DNA from: Streptomyces sulfonofaciens
GTDB lineage: Bacteria; Actinomycetota; Actinomycetes; Streptomycetales; Streptomycetaceae
NCBI RefSeq assembly: GCF_014656295.1
Contig: NZ_BNCD01000012.1
Span: 62,001 to 126,000, forward strand
DNA: 64,000 nucleotides
Reading direction: 5' to 3'
Shown: positions 36,120 through 44,834 of the stretch, in pieces
How the letters are laid out: each line of letters opens with the position of its first letter
Numbering within the stretch: the stretch's first letter is position 1
Program-made: the position numbers and the translations under genes
The notes under the pieces: generated by a model
The model's database searches: none
The model's input: the letters and a program-made list of their open reading frames with translations, nothing else
What the model was told of the DNA's origin: nothing

Positions 36120-36609
36120 GTCTCTCCTGCGCATCGATGCGGAGAACCCGGCCCGTGGCGCGCACCGGCGGCCGAGTCCGCGGACGGCTCTCACACCACG
36201 TAAGGGCTCGAACGCACAGCGTTGCAACGCGCTTGCGGTGGCCCGCGGAAGCGCGCTCCTCCGCCGGGAGCATCCGGCTCACCCCTCGGCTGCCACAGCA
36301 AGCGCCCGGAGCACACGGGCATCACCTCGTGCGGGCCGCGGCACCGCCCCGGCCTCGTCGCGGACCCTTCGAACGCCGCCGCCGGCGCCGGCACCTGCTC
36401 CCCGGGAGTCCGCAGCATGTCCGAAACGCTTAAGCGGCGCTGCCCCGCACCCGGGCGGAACGCTCCACTCCCGTCACTCGCGCCCCGGCCCCCTCGACCA
36501 GGATCGATCCGCCCCGACGGGGTGCCGAGCCGGCGGACCGGGGGCCCTGCGACCGCTCCGCAAGGCGGATCGACCGCTCTTGACGGCCTCTTGACTGACC
36601 GGGACCGTC
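36120..36609. other. Intergenic region between the CDPS cluster and the riboswitch
   Basis: No gene was found in these 490 bases. They separate the divergent cyclodipeptide operon (minus) from the riboswitch-controlled transporter (plus) and must hold the CDPS promoter. I could not find a convincing -35/-10 pair for it. Confidence 0.4.
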
Positions 36610-36638
36610 TTGCGGCTGCAACCGGACGTGCATAGCCT
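36610..36638 (+). promoter_or_regulatory. Putative vegetative promoter of the riboswitch transcript
   Basis: TTGCGG (36610-36615) and TAGCCT (36633-36638) are separated by 17 bp, matching the TTGnnn / TAnnnT pattern of the main actinomycete sigma factor. Transcription would start near 36645, directly at the 5' edge of the cobalamin riboswitch. Confidence 0.45.
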
Positions 36639-36639
36639 G

Positions 36640-36850
36640 ACGAGGCCGTGGTGTTCGGGAAGACCGGTGGCGGCTCCGTGCAGCGGAGCCGAGTCCGGGG
36701 CGGCCCTCGCCACTGTGATCGGGTCCCGCGCCACGCCATGGCGATGGGAGACCGCGTTCCATTACGGCCACTGGCCGGCCCGCAGTACGGGCGGCCGGGA
36801 AGGCGGAGCGCCGGTGCACCCGTAAGCCAGGAGACCGGCCACGGCATCTC
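36640..36850 (+). promoter_or_regulatory. Cobalamin (B12) riboswitch
   Basis: The conserved B12 box AAGCCAGGAGACCGGCC lies at 36824-36840, preceded by GGTGCACCCGTAAG. The 5' part has GGTGTTCGGGAAGACCGGTG (near 36650-36670). The middle has the GCGGCCCTCGCCACTGTGA element (near 36698-36717), and GGGAAGGCGG follows at about 36797. The order and spacing match the class-I cobalamin aptamer. The element ends about 35 bp before the GTG start of the transporter, so when B12 binds it most likely hides the ribosome site or stops transcription. The gene is therefore expected to be on when cobalamin is scarce. Confidence 0.88.
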
Positions 36851-36883
36851 AGGAAACGTCCACGAGGTGCTGGAGTTCAGTCG

Positions 36884-38011
36884 GTGACACACCCTTCCTC
36901 TGCTCGAACAACCCTTTCGCCCGCGACCGGCGGGCCCGCCCCCCTGCTCCGCTGGCGGCGCGAGGACACCGTGCGCACGGTCGTACTGCTCGCCGCGGTC
37001 GCCGGGCTGCACGTCGTCGCGTTCGGGGTGCTGCTTCTGCTGGTGGTGCCGGGGCACTACGAGATCGGGTCGAAGACATTCGGTTTCGGGCTCGGCATCA
37101 CCGCCTACACCCTCGGCATGCGGCACGCCTTCGACGCCGACCACATAGCCGCCATCGACAACACCACCCGCAAGCTCATGGCCGACGGCAAGCGGCCGCT
37201 GTCCGTGGGCTTCTGGTTCGCCCTCGGGCACTCCAGCGTGGTGGTCGTCCTGTCGGCCCTCGTCGGCGGCGGTGCCGCACTCGCCGGAACACTGCTCGAC
37301 GACGACTCGGCGACCCACCAGACGCTCGGCGTCGTCGGTACCACCGTCTCCGGCTCCTTCCTCTACCTCATCGCCGCGTTCAACCTGGTGGCGCTCGCCG
37401 GGATCTGGCGGGTCTACCGCTCGATGCGCTCGGGCGACATCGACGAGGAGCGGCTCGAACGGCACCTCGACGAGCGCGGGTTCATGAACCGCATCCTCGG
37501 CCGCTTCACCCGGTCCGTGTCCCGGCCCGGCCAGATGTACCCGCTCGGCTTCCTCTTCGGCCTCGGCTTCGACACGGCCACGGAGGTCACGCTCCTGGTA
37601 CTGGCCGGAGGCGGCGCCGCAGCGGGCATCCCGTGGTACGCGATCATCGTTCTGCCGCTGCTCTTCGCGGCGGGCATGAGCCTGTTCGACACCCTCGACG
37701 GCACGTTCATGAACGTCGCCTACCAGTGGGCCTTCTCCAACCCGGTCCGCAAGGTGTACTACAACCTCACCATCACGGGGCTGTCCATCGCCGTCGCGTT
37801 CGTCATCGGCACCATCGAACTGGTCGGCGTGCTTCACGAGAAGCTGCACCTCGACGACGCCGCCACGAGCTGGATCGCGGACATCGACCTGGACAATGTC
37901 GGCTATGTCATCGCGGGCCTCTTCGTCGTGGTGTGGGCCCTGGCCCTGGGCTACTGGAAGGTGGCAGGCGTGGAGAAGCGCTGGGCGGCACGGGTGGCCG
38001 AGCGAAGCTGA
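36884..38011 (+). CDS. NiCoT-family cobalt/nickel permease under cobalamin control
   Basis: The protein has 375 residues from a GTG at 36884. About eight membrane helices are predicted. The family signature HAFDADHIAAIDN (HX4DH) in helix II binds the metal, and FALGHSSVVV, GLGFDTATEV and FDTLDGTFMNVAYQWAF are the other conserved NiCoT (HoxN/NixA) motifs. The upstream cobalamin riboswitch argues that it imports cobalt for B12 synthesis rather than nickel for urease or hydrogenase. It is monocistronic and ends at a strong hairpin. Confidence 0.95.
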   Translation: MTHPSSARTTLSPATGGPAPLLRWRREDTVRTVVLLAAVAGLHVVAFGVLLLLVVPGHYEIGSKTFGFGLGITAYTLGMRHAFDADHIAAIDNTTRKLMADGKRPLSVGFWFALGHSSVVVVLSALVGGGAALAGTLLDDDSATHQTLGVVGTTVSGSFLYLIAAFNLVALAGIWRVYRSMRSGDIDEERLERHLDERGFMNRILGRFTRSVSRPGQMYPLGFLFGLGFDTATEVTLLVLAGGGAAAGIPWYAIIVLPLLFAAGMSLFDTLDGTFMNVAYQWAFSNPVRKVYYNLTITGLSIAVAFVIGTIELVGVLHEKLHLDDAATSWIADIDLDNVGYVIAGLFVVVWALALGYWKVAGVEKRWAARVAERS

Positions 38012-38024
38012 GCCCGTCCGCCCT

Positions 38025-38057
38025 CCCGGCCCGTCCGGCACCCGCGGACGGGCCGGG
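38025..38057 (+). terminator. Intrinsic terminator after the cobalt permease
   Basis: CCCGGCCCGTCCG (38025-38037) pairs perfectly with CGGACGGGCCGGG (38045-38057) across a 7-nt loop, 14 bp past the stop. Confidence 0.8.
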
Positions 38058-38191
38058 GGCCGGGGCCAGGGCTGCCACCGCGCCGGCGGGCCCCGGCGCC
38101 CCGCTCGCACCGGGTCATCGCCCGCTGACGCACGTCCTCAGCAGGCTCTAGGCTGTCAGCCGCCACCGGCCTCACCCCAGGAGGGCACGCG

Positions 38192-38740
38192 ATGTTGGAT
38201 CCCGTCCGGAAGCACCCCTACCCCGACGCCCTCCGCCCGGAGGAGGCACCTGCACCGCACGCACTGCTCGCGCCGGTGATCGGGTTCCTGGGCACCTGGG
38301 TCGGCCGGGGCCGCGGCGAGTACCCGACGCTCGACGAGGGTTTCACCTACGCGCAGGAGGTCACCTTCCGTCATGACGGACGCCCCTTCCTGCAGTACGA
38401 GGCGCGTGCCTGGCTGCTCGACGAGGACGGCACCCCGCTGCGGCCGTCGGCCCGCGAGAGCGGCTGGTGGCGGTTGCAGCCCGACGGGCGCCTTGAGGCG
38501 TTGATCACCCAGCCCACCGGTATCGCGGAGATCTCCACCGGCCGCGCGGGCGGCAATGCGGTCGACCTCACCACCGATCAGGTCGCCCTCGCTCCCACCG
38601 CCAAGGAGGTCAACGCCACCCGCCGCCGTTACACCCTGACGGACGGGGACATGCTCGACTTCGTCCACGACCTCGCCGCGGTCGGCCAGCCTCTGCAGCA
38701 CCACCTGTCGGCACGTCTCCACCGCGGGGGCGCAAGCTAG
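38192..38740 (+). CDS. FABP-family heme-binding protein (nitrobindin, peroxynitrite isomerase)
   Basis: The protein has 182 residues with AGGAGG upstream of ATG 38192. The nitrobindin motif [14 protein letters not shown] opens the beta barrel, and [10 protein letters not shown] at the C-terminus carries the His that binds heme iron. Members bind ferric heme and isomerise peroxynitrite to nitrate. It has its own promoter space and lies convergent to the flavin reductase gene, with a bidirectional terminator between. No link to the isonitrile cluster is suggested by orientation. Confidence 0.88.
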   Translation: MLDPVRKHPYPDALRPEEAPAPHALLAPVIGFLGTWVGRGRGEYPTLDEGFTYAQEVTFRHDGRPFLQYEARAWLLDEDGTPLRPSARESGWWRLQPDGRLEALITQPTGIAEISTGRAGGNAVDLTTDQVALAPTAKEVNATRRRYTLTDGDMLDFVHDLAAVGQPLQHHLSARLHRGGAS

Positions 38741-38801
38741 GCCGCGCCGCCGCGGTGGCCGGGCGGGGCGATCGGCGCCTCCCGCGGCGGGCCGAGCGCG
38801 C

Positions 38802-38844
38802 GGGCCCTGTGGGGGTGGTGGCCGCCACCACCCCCACAGGGCCC
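38802..38844. terminator. Bidirectional terminator, 20-bp perfect stem
   Basis: The arm 38802-38821 (GGGCCCTGTGGGGGTGGTGG) pairs perfectly with 38825-38844 over a 3-nt loop. It separates the convergent nitrobindin gene and the end of the isonitrile operon and marks the 3' border of that cluster. Confidence 0.85.
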
Positions 38845-38865
38845 CGGCCGGGTCATGGACTCCTT

Positions 38866-39372
38866 TCAGGCGGACGTGTCGATCCGTGCGGGCCCACGGT
38901 CGAGCACGGAGTTGAAGGCACCGCGATAGAAGAGCAGCGGCTGGGCGTCGGGCCGCCGGGCGGCATGTTCGACGCGCCCCAGGAACACGAGGTGGTCGCC
39001 GCCGTCGTGGTCGGCCCACGGCGAGCAGAAGAGGGTCGCAAGCGAGCCGCTCAGGGCGGGGGCCAGGCCCCCGGGCGCGGGCTGCCACGGGGGAGGAGGC
39101 GCGGCGGCCCCCAGCCTTCCCGCGAACCGGAGCGCGAGGTCACGCTGCTCCTCGGACAGCACGTTGACCGTGAACGGGCGGCCGGGCAGCAGACGGGCGG
39201 CCTTCGATGCCCGGTCGAGGCAGACCAGGACGAGCGGCGGGTTCAACGAGACGGAGGTGAAGGCGTTGACAGTGGCACCGTGGAGCGTCCCGCCCACCGC
39301 GCAACCGACGACGGTGACGCCGGTGGCGAAGTGGCCGAGGCAGGCGCGGAGTTGCTGTGGATCGATCGCCAC
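38866..39372 (-). CDS. Flavin reductase (HpaC-like), likely partner of the HpaB-type hydroxylase
   Basis: The protein has 168 residues from GTG 39372, which has AAGGAG six bases upstream; a GTG at 39393 is less well placed. The flavin-reductase-like split barrel shows LGHFATGVTVVGC, NAFTSVSLNPPLVLVCL and FTVNVLSEEQRDLALRFAG, standard motifs of the HpaC/RutF group that supply reduced flavin. It is the last gene of the minus-strand operon and would deliver FADH2 or FMNH2 to the HpaB homologue 4 kb upstream. Separation of the two components within one operon is unusual but functional. Confidence 0.88.
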   Translation of the reverse strand: MAIDPQQLRACLGHFATGVTVVGCAVGGTLHGATVNAFTSVSLNPPLVLVCLDRASKAARLLPGRPFTVNVLSEEQRDLALRFAGRLGAAAPPPPWQPAPGGLAPALSGSLATLFCSPWADHDGGDHLVFLGRVEHAARRPDAQPLLFYRGAFNSVLDRGPARIDTSA

Positions 39373-39414
39373 CGTGTCTCCTTGTCGTGGCACGGGAACG
39401 GATGGTGTTCCATC

Positions 39415-40293
39415 TCAGCCGGTCCAGCCCTCGGCGGGGCGGTCGAACCAGAGGTGCACCTGGCCGGTGCCGATGGCGCTCTCGTAGTCGCCGTAGCGGC
39501 GGGCAGGGGCGGTGCACCGCGAGCCGCCGAGGGCGCCCGCGAGCATCAGGTAGTGGCCGAAGCGGCCCTCGGGGGCGTGCCTGTGGTACTCCGGCATCGT
39601 GGTGATGACCTGGTCGTGGCGGCCTGCTTCCAGCCAGGCGATACGCTGCTCGTCGGCGGCCCGGGCCTCGGCGGTCAGGATGTTCGACGGCTTCCCGGCC
39701 ATCCGTTCGCGGAGTTCGGACAGGGGCCAGAACCTGTGCGACAGGCCGCCGGAGGCGATCAGCAGGACGTTCCGGGCGAGGCCGGCGACGGCCTCGGCGA
39801 GGGCCTTACCGACGCGCAGGAAGTCCTCGGTGGTCGCGGTCTGGCAGACCGATACCGAGAGCCACGGCACGCCGGAGCGGCCGAGGTGGCTCCAGAGGTT
39901 GAGGGTGGCGTAGTGCAGGGGGAGGTGGGGGTCGTCGTTGGCGGTCAGCCAGAGCGAGTCCTTCCGCCCTGTCGACGCCACGGCGTGGGCCAGTTCCGGG
40001 TCTCCGGGGATGGCGTACGGAATCCGGCTGAGTTCGCTGGGCATCTCGTCGGACGTGAAGTGCCCCGAGCGGTCGGCATGGGCGGTGATGATCGTCTCGG
40101 TGGTGGTGGCCCAGTGGGTGTCGAGCACGATCACGGCGTCGTGGCCGGCCGTGTCGACCACCTCGCGGCGCAACCGGGCGAGGCCGGTGACGAGGGTGAA
40201 GTCGCGGCCGCCGTTGGCCTCGACGCGCAGGGGCTCGGGGAACATGATGACGGGGGCGTGGGAGAGCAGTCCCGCGCCGGTGATGGCGCCCAT
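39415..40293 (-). CDS. Class III extradiol ring-cleavage dioxygenase (HpaD/LigB type)
   Basis: The protein has 292 residues from ATG 40293. It belongs to the LigB fold used by 3,4-dihydroxyphenylacetate 2,3-dioxygenase. The metal ligands appear in LLSHAPVIMF (His), and in DTHWATTTET, ASGGLSHRFWPL and the C-terminal EYHRHAPEGRFGHYLMLAGA, the last two typical of the HpaD subgroup. Such enzymes use Fe(II) and O2 to split a catechol ring next to the hydroxyls. In this cluster the natural substrate would be the catechol made by the HpaB homologue. It is 34 bp downstream of the quinone-oxidoreductase gene. Confidence 0.9.
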   Translation of the reverse strand: MGAITGAGLLSHAPVIMFPEPLRVEANGGRDFTLVTGLARLRREVVDTAGHDAVIVLDTHWATTTETIITAHADRSGHFTSDEMPSELSRIPYAIPGDPELAHAVASTGRKDSLWLTANDDPHLPLHYATLNLWSHLGRSGVPWLSVSVCQTATTEDFLRVGKALAEAVAGLARNVLLIASGGLSHRFWPLSELRERMAGKPSNILTAEARAADEQRIAWLEAGRHDQVITTMPEYHRHAPEGRFGHYLMLAGALGGSRCTAPARRYGDYESAIGTGQVHLWFDRPAEGWTG

Positions 40294-40327
40294 GGGCGGT
40301 TCGCCTTTCTGCCGGGGAGGGGCCGGG

Positions 40328-41326
40328 TCACGGGACGAGGAGCAGCTTGCCGGTGGTGCGGCGGGCGGCGAGGTCGGCGTGCGCGTCGCGGGCACGGGCG
40401 AGCGGGTACGTGCCGCCGACGGTGATGCGCAGGGTGCCGTCGGCGATCCCGGCGAAGACCTCACCGGCGCGCCAGGTGAACTCCTCGACGGTGGCCCGGA
40501 AGTGCTCGAGGTAGGGGCGGGTGACGGTCAGCGATCCGCCCCACAGCAGCCGCATCACGTCGACGGGCGGCACGGGGCCGCTGGCGCCGCCGAAGAGGAC
40601 CAGCGTGCCCCGGCGGCGCAGGCTGTCCAGACTGGCGTCGAAGGTGGCGGCGCCGACACCGTCGTACGCCGCGTGCACGCCCTCGTCGCCGGTCAGCCGC
40701 CGGACCTCGGCCGCGACGTCCGGGCGGCGGTCGTAGCGGATGACCTCGTCCACGCCGTTGGCCGTCGCCAGGCTTTCCTTCTCGTCGGTGGAGACCGTGC
40801 CGATCACACGCACTCCGCGTCGCTTGAGCAACTGGGTGAGGAGCAGCCCCACGCCGCCCGCGGCGGCGTGCACCAGCACCGTCTCGCCCTCCCGGGCCCG
40901 GTAGGAGTCGTTGACCAGGTAGTGGGCCGTCATGCCCTGGACGAGTGCGGCGGCGGCGGTGTGCAGGTCGATGCCGTCGGGGACGACGACGGCCTTCTCC
41001 TCGGGGACGAGGACCTGTCCCGCGTAGCTGCCGGGGACCGTGGTCCAGGCGACCCGGTCGCCCACCGCGAACCGGGTGATGCCGGGACCGACGGCCAGCA
41101 CCGTGCCGGAGCCCTCCTCCCCGGGCACGGCGGGCAGGGACAGCGGATAGCGGCCCTCGCGGCGGTAGATGTCGATGAAGTTGACCCCCGCGGCGGCGAG
41201 CGCCACCAGGATCCGGCCTTCCCCGGGCTCGCCGGGGGCGGGCCTGTCGACGGGCAGCAGGACGTCGGGTCCGCCGGTCTCCCGGATCTCTATCGCGGGG
41301 ACGAGGGCGGCGGTCTGCGTGGTCAT
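40328..41326 (-). CDS. MDR-family quinone-oxidoreductase-like enzyme of the isonitrile cluster
   Basis: The protein has 332 residues from ATG 41326 (AAGGAG upstream), overlapping the stop of the amidotransferase gene (TGATG). Features of zinc-free quinone oxidoreductases are seen: PAVPGEEGSGTVLAVG, GSYAGQVLVPEEKAVVVPDG, GMTAHYLVNDSY and the Rossmann motif VLVHAAAGGVGLLLTQLLKR. It reduces quinones or activated double bonds with NADPH. In context it may reduce an ortho-quinone formed from the catechol or a double bond in the ring-opened product. Which of these is right cannot be decided from sequence. Confidence 0.9.
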   Translation of the reverse strand: MTTQTAALVPAIEIRETGGPDVLLPVDRPAPGEPGEGRILVALAAAGVNFIDIYRREGRYPLSLPAVPGEEGSGTVLAVGPGITRFAVGDRVAWTTVPGSYAGQVLVPEEKAVVVPDGIDLHTAAAALVQGMTAHYLVNDSYRAREGETVLVHAAAGGVGLLLTQLLKRRGVRVIGTVSTDEKESLATANGVDEVIRYDRRPDVAAEVRRLTGDEGVHAAYDGVGAATFDASLDSLRRRGTLVLFGGASGPVPPVDVMRLLWGGSLTVTRPYLEHFRATVEEFTWRAGEVFAGIADGTLRITVGGTYPLARARDAHADLAARRTTGKLLLVP

Positions 41327-43215
41327 CAGTTCACTCCTTGCAGGCTGAGGCGGTCGGTGTCCAGGTCGAGATCCACCCGGTAGGCGCGGAGCCACGCGCC
41401 GAGGCGGACGGTGGACTCCAGGAGGATGCGCTGGAACTCGGAGAGGCTGTCGGACGTCGTCCGGTCGGTGAGCCGGCGCACCGCGACCGGGTCCAGGTAG
41501 TCGGCGAGCGGGGTGTCGTCGCCGAGGGCCTCGGCGGTGAGGTCCCCGATGAGGGCGCGGTCGTAGGCGGGGTCCTGGATGGAGGGGTAGGCCGCCTTGG
41601 TGCGGCGCAGCACGGACTGCGGCAGCAGATCGGCGACGGCCTCGCGGAGCAGGCCCTTTTCCTGGCCGGTGACGGTCTTCATGCCCCAGGGGACGTTGAA
41701 GAGGTACTCGACGAGACGGTGGTCGCAGAACGGAACCCGCCCTTCCAGGCCGTTCGCCATGCCCATCCGGTCCTTCTTGTCGAGCAGGATGGGCAGCCAC
41801 CGGGTGAGCGTGAGATAGCCGAGTTCACGGGTGCGCCGCTCCTCGGGGCCCTCGCCGTCGAGACGGGGCACCTCGGCCAGCGCGCTCCGGTAGAGGTCGG
41901 CCTGGTACGTGGCGAGGTCGATTCCCTCCACGAACCCGGGACGGAACAGCGCCCGGGGATCGAGGCCGCGGTGGGCGCCGAGCTTCAGCCAGGGAAAGGT
42001 CTCCGCGGCCCGTGCCCCGGGGTCGGAGAACCAGAGGTAGCCGCCGAAGACCTCGTCGGCGCCCTCGCCCGAGAGCGCCACGGGGGCGTGCTCGCGGACG
42101 GCGCCGAAGAGCTGGTGCAGCGAGACGTCCAGGTCGGCGAAGTTGAACGGCAGGTCCCAGGCCGCCAGCACGGTCCTGCGCACGGCCGGGTCGAGCAGCC
42201 GGGAGCGGTCCAGGGTGATCGTGCGGTGGTCGCTGCCGACGTGCTCGGCGACCGCGCGGGCGTAGGGGCCGTCCGGGGTGGGGCGGATGGCATCGCCCCG
42301 GAAGTTCTCGCTGTGGCCGGTGAAGTCGACGGCGAAGGTGGAGATCCGCCCGCCCCCGGCGGCACGGGTACGCTGCGCCAGGGCGGTCACCGTACTGGAG
42401 TCCAGACCACCGGAGAGCAGTGAGACCAGGGGGACGTCCGCGATCATCTGCCGGGGCACGATGTCGTCCAGCAGCTCCCGGACGGTGGCGGTGGTGGTGG
42501 GCAGGTCGTCGGTGTGCGGGCGGGCCTCCAGGGCCCAGTACCGCTCCTCGCGCAGGCCGCCGCGGCCCACCGTCAGCAGATGGCCGGGTTTGAGTTCGCG
42601 CATGCCGCGGAACGGCACGCGGCCGGGGGTGCGCAGGAAGAGCAGTGCGTCGCACAGCTCCTCGGCGCCGGCACTCGGCGTGACCAGGGGGTTCGCCAGG
42701 ATGGCCTTGGGTTCCGAGCCGAAGAGCACACCCTGCGGGGTCGGGTGGTAGTAGAGGGGTTTGACGCCGATGCGGTCGCGGACGAGGAGCAGTTCCTCGC
42801 GGGCGGTGTCCCAGATCGCGATGGAGTACATGCCGTTGAGACGGTGCACGAAGTCGGCACCCCACTGGAGGTAGGCGCGCAGCGCCACCTCGGTGTCGCC
42901 GGCCGTGCTGAACCGGTGTCCGTACAGGGCGAGTTCGCCGCGCAGTTCCCGGTAGTTGTAGATCTCGCCGCCGTAGGAGATCACGGCCCGCGGCAGGTCG
43001 CCGCGCGGGCCGCGCTCCGGGCTGGCCATGGGCTGGGCGCCGTGCTCCAGGTCGATGATCGCCAGCCGCCGGTGGCCGAGCGCCGCATGGGTGTCCAGCC
43101 AGCCGCCGCCGGCGTCGGGGCCGCGGCGGATCAGGGTCCGCACCATGGCGTCGAGCGTGCCGGCCTCGGCGCTCAGGTCGCGGGAGAAGTCGACCCAGCC
43201 GGTGATGCCGCACAT
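41326..43215 (-). CDS. Asparagine synthetase-like glutamine-dependent amidotransferase
   Basis: The protein has 629 residues from ATG 43215 with AAAGGAGC upstream. The N-terminus is MCGITGW, so Cys2, the glutaminase nucleophile, is intact. The ATP-pyrophosphatase loop SGGLDSST and the GEGADEVFGGY motif mark a functional AsnB-type synthetase domain. It transfers ammonia from glutamine to an adenylated carboxylate. Housekeeping AsnB proteins are similar in length, so sequence alone does not prove a special substrate. The location inside a biosynthetic operon suggests amidation of a pathway carboxylic acid, for example one freed by ring cleavage. Confidence 0.92.
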   Translation of the reverse strand: MCGITGWVDFSRDLSAEAGTLDAMVRTLIRRGPDAGGGWLDTHAALGHRRLAIIDLEHGAQPMASPERGPRGDLPRAVISYGGEIYNYRELRGELALYGHRFSTAGDTEVALRAYLQWGADFVHRLNGMYSIAIWDTAREELLLVRDRIGVKPLYYHPTPQGVLFGSEPKAILANPLVTPSAGAEELCDALLFLRTPGRVPFRGMRELKPGHLLTVGRGGLREERYWALEARPHTDDLPTTTATVRELLDDIVPRQMIADVPLVSLLSGGLDSSTVTALAQRTRAAGGGRISTFAVDFTGHSENFRGDAIRPTPDGPYARAVAEHVGSDHRTITLDRSRLLDPAVRRTVLAAWDLPFNFADLDVSLHQLFGAVREHAPVALSGEGADEVFGGYLWFSDPGARAAETFPWLKLGAHRGLDPRALFRPGFVEGIDLATYQADLYRSALAEVPRLDGEGPEERRTRELGYLTLTRWLPILLDKKDRMGMANGLEGRVPFCDHRLVEYLFNVPWGMKTVTGQEKGLLREAVADLLPQSVLRRTKAAYPSIQDPAYDRALIGDLTAEALGDDTPLADYLDPVAVRRLTDRTTSDSLSEFQRILLESTVRLGAWLRAYRVDLDLDTDRLSLQGVN

Positions 43216-43247
43216 GGTCCGCTCCTTTCTCGTTCGTGGTCGGTGTC

Positions 43248-44834
43248 TCAGTCCTGTTCCGGCGCGAGCCAGGGGCCCCGCCGCCAGCCGTCGGTGTCGT
43301 AGTCGTCCAGGCACTCCTGGACCAGCGCCTCGTAGCGGTCGAGGCTGCCGCGGCCGGTGGCCCAGCGCAGGGCGTCCAGCCGGACCTGCTCGCCGTTGCC
43401 GGAGTAGTTGCGCTCGTACAGCTCGTGGCGCGCCCCGAACTCGGTGCCGATGGCATCCCAGACCAGCTTGAAGAGCTTGATCCGCTCCAGTGCGGACGAG
43501 TCGGAGCCCCGGTAGTAGCGGTCGATGAGCGGACGCAGTTCGGGGTCGGCGAGGTCGCGGACGCTGGAGGGGACGACCAGCGGCGAGCCCCCGAGCAGGG
43601 TCTCGAAGAGCTCGTGCACCCGGCTCCAGACATGGGCGTTGGCCATGCGCATCGACGAGGCGTGCTCCAGACGCGGCAGGACGGTGCCGCCGGGGCCGGG
43701 TTCGGTGTCGTGGGCCATGGCGGAGGTGAGCGCCCACACCAGGTCCCGCAGGGTGACGAGTTCGCCGAGACCCGCCTGGACACCGCGGAACACGTCGGTG
43801 CCGTTCGCCCTGGCGGCCCGGGAGAGGAGCCCGGCCATCAGCTCCAGCTTGACGCCCAGCCGGATCCCCGACTGGAAGTTGTAGAGCTGGGGGAAGCCGG
43901 ACCTGGCGTAGAAGCCGGTGGCCCGCTCGATGTCGCGGTGGACGAGCACGTCCTCCCAGGGAATCAGGGCCTCGTCCAGCAGCAGCACGCTGTCGTTCTC
44001 GTCGAACCGGCTGCTGAGGGGATGGTCGAAGGGGCTTCCGGCGCGCCGCTCGTACGGGGTGCGGCAGACGAGCCGCACGCCGGGGTTGTCCATCCGGACG
44101 AAGAAGACGAGGGCGAAACGCTCCGCCTTGCCCTTCTCCAGCCGGGCCGAGCCGACCGGCGCGACGAAACCGGCGTTGGTCAGCGCTGAGCCGGTGGCCA
44201 GCATCTTCGCCCCGCTGACCACCACCCCGGCGTCCGTCTCCCGCACCGCGTGCACGAAGACGTCCTCCATGTCGTGGACGGCGCGCTTGCGGTCGATCGG
44301 CGGGTTGATGATGACGTGGTTGAGGTGCAGCGCCTTGCTCGCGAACCTCCGGTACCAGGCGCCGGCGTTGGCGGCGAACGGGCCGTAGTAGTCCGCGCCG
44401 ACGCCGAGCCCTGCCATGAAGGCGGCCTTGTACTCGGGGGTGCGGCCCAGGAAGCCGTAGCTCATCCGCGCCCAGGTGGCGATCGCCTCCCTGGCCTGGA
44501 CGAGTTCGGCTGCGGAACGGCTCGGCTTGAAGAAGCGGTGGGTGCGGATGCCGAGGTCCGGGTCCACGCCGGTGAGCACGTCGGCGGTAGCGGGGTCGTG
44601 CAGGGCGTCGTAGAGCCGGGCGATGGAGCGGGCCGCGTTGCGGAACGCCGGGTGCCTGGTCACGTCCTCGACCCGTTCACCGTCCACGTGGACCGAGCGG
44701 CCGTCGCGCAGGCTCTCCAGGTACTCCTCGCCGGTCATCAGGGAGTTGGTCCCGGTCGCCGGGGCGCCCGGTCCGGCCGTCAGGGCGCCGCATCCGGCCG
44801 TCAGGGCGCCGGTGTCCGTCCGCGGGCGCGTCAT
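43248..44834 (-). CDS. 4-hydroxyphenylacetate 3-hydroxylase (HpaB) family flavin monooxygenase
   Basis: The protein has 528 residues. The start at 44834 overlaps the preceding stop (ATGA). The first 32 residues include a short repeat, GALTAGCGALTAGPGA, before the normal family start MTGEEYLESLRDGR. Core HpaB motifs follow: RMSYGFLGRTPEYKAAFMAG, NPPIDRKRAVHD, VSGAKMLATGSALTN, and NYSGNGEQVRLD near the C-terminus. These enzymes use free FADH2 and O2 to add a hydroxyl ortho to a phenol. In this setting the substrate is expected to be a tyrosine-derived isonitrile, giving a catechol. The matching reductase is at the operon end. Confidence 0.93.
   Translation of the reverse strand: MTRPRTDTGALTAGCGALTAGPGAPATGTNSLMTGEEYLESLRDGRSVHVDGERVEDVTRHPAFRNAARSIARLYDALHDPATADVLTGVDPDLGIRTHRFFKPSRSAAELVQAREAIATWARMSYGFLGRTPEYKAAFMAGLGVGADYYGPFAANAGAWYRRFASKALHLNHVIINPPIDRKRAVHDMEDVFVHAVRETDAGVVVSGAKMLATGSALTNAGFVAPVGSARLEKGKAERFALVFFVRMDNPGVRLVCRTPYERRAGSPFDHPLSSRFDENDSVLLLDEALIPWEDVLVHRDIERATGFYARSGFPQLYNFQSGIRLGVKLELMAGLLSRAARANGTDVFRGVQAGLGELVTLRDLVWALTSAMAHDTEPGPGGTVLPRLEHASSMRMANAHVWSRVHELFETLLGGSPLVVPSSVRDLADPELRPLIDRYYRGSDSSALERIKLFKLVWDAIGTEFGARHELYERNYSGNGEQVRLDALRWATGRGSLDRYEALVQECLDDYDTDGWRRGPWLAPEQD

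Noticed and set aside
36191-38110. 639-codon minus-strand open frame
   Set aside because: It is antisense to the NiCoT transporter and riboswitch. Its composition is shadow-like and it has no ribosome site.
38866-44834. A 4-hydroxyphenylacetate degradation (hpa) operon
   Set aside because: HpaB-, HpaC- and HpaD-like proteins are present, but the later hpa enzymes (aldehyde dehydrogenase, isomerase/decarboxylase, hydratase, aldolase) are missing. The genes are interleaved and coupled with isonitrile synthase and amidotransferase genes.
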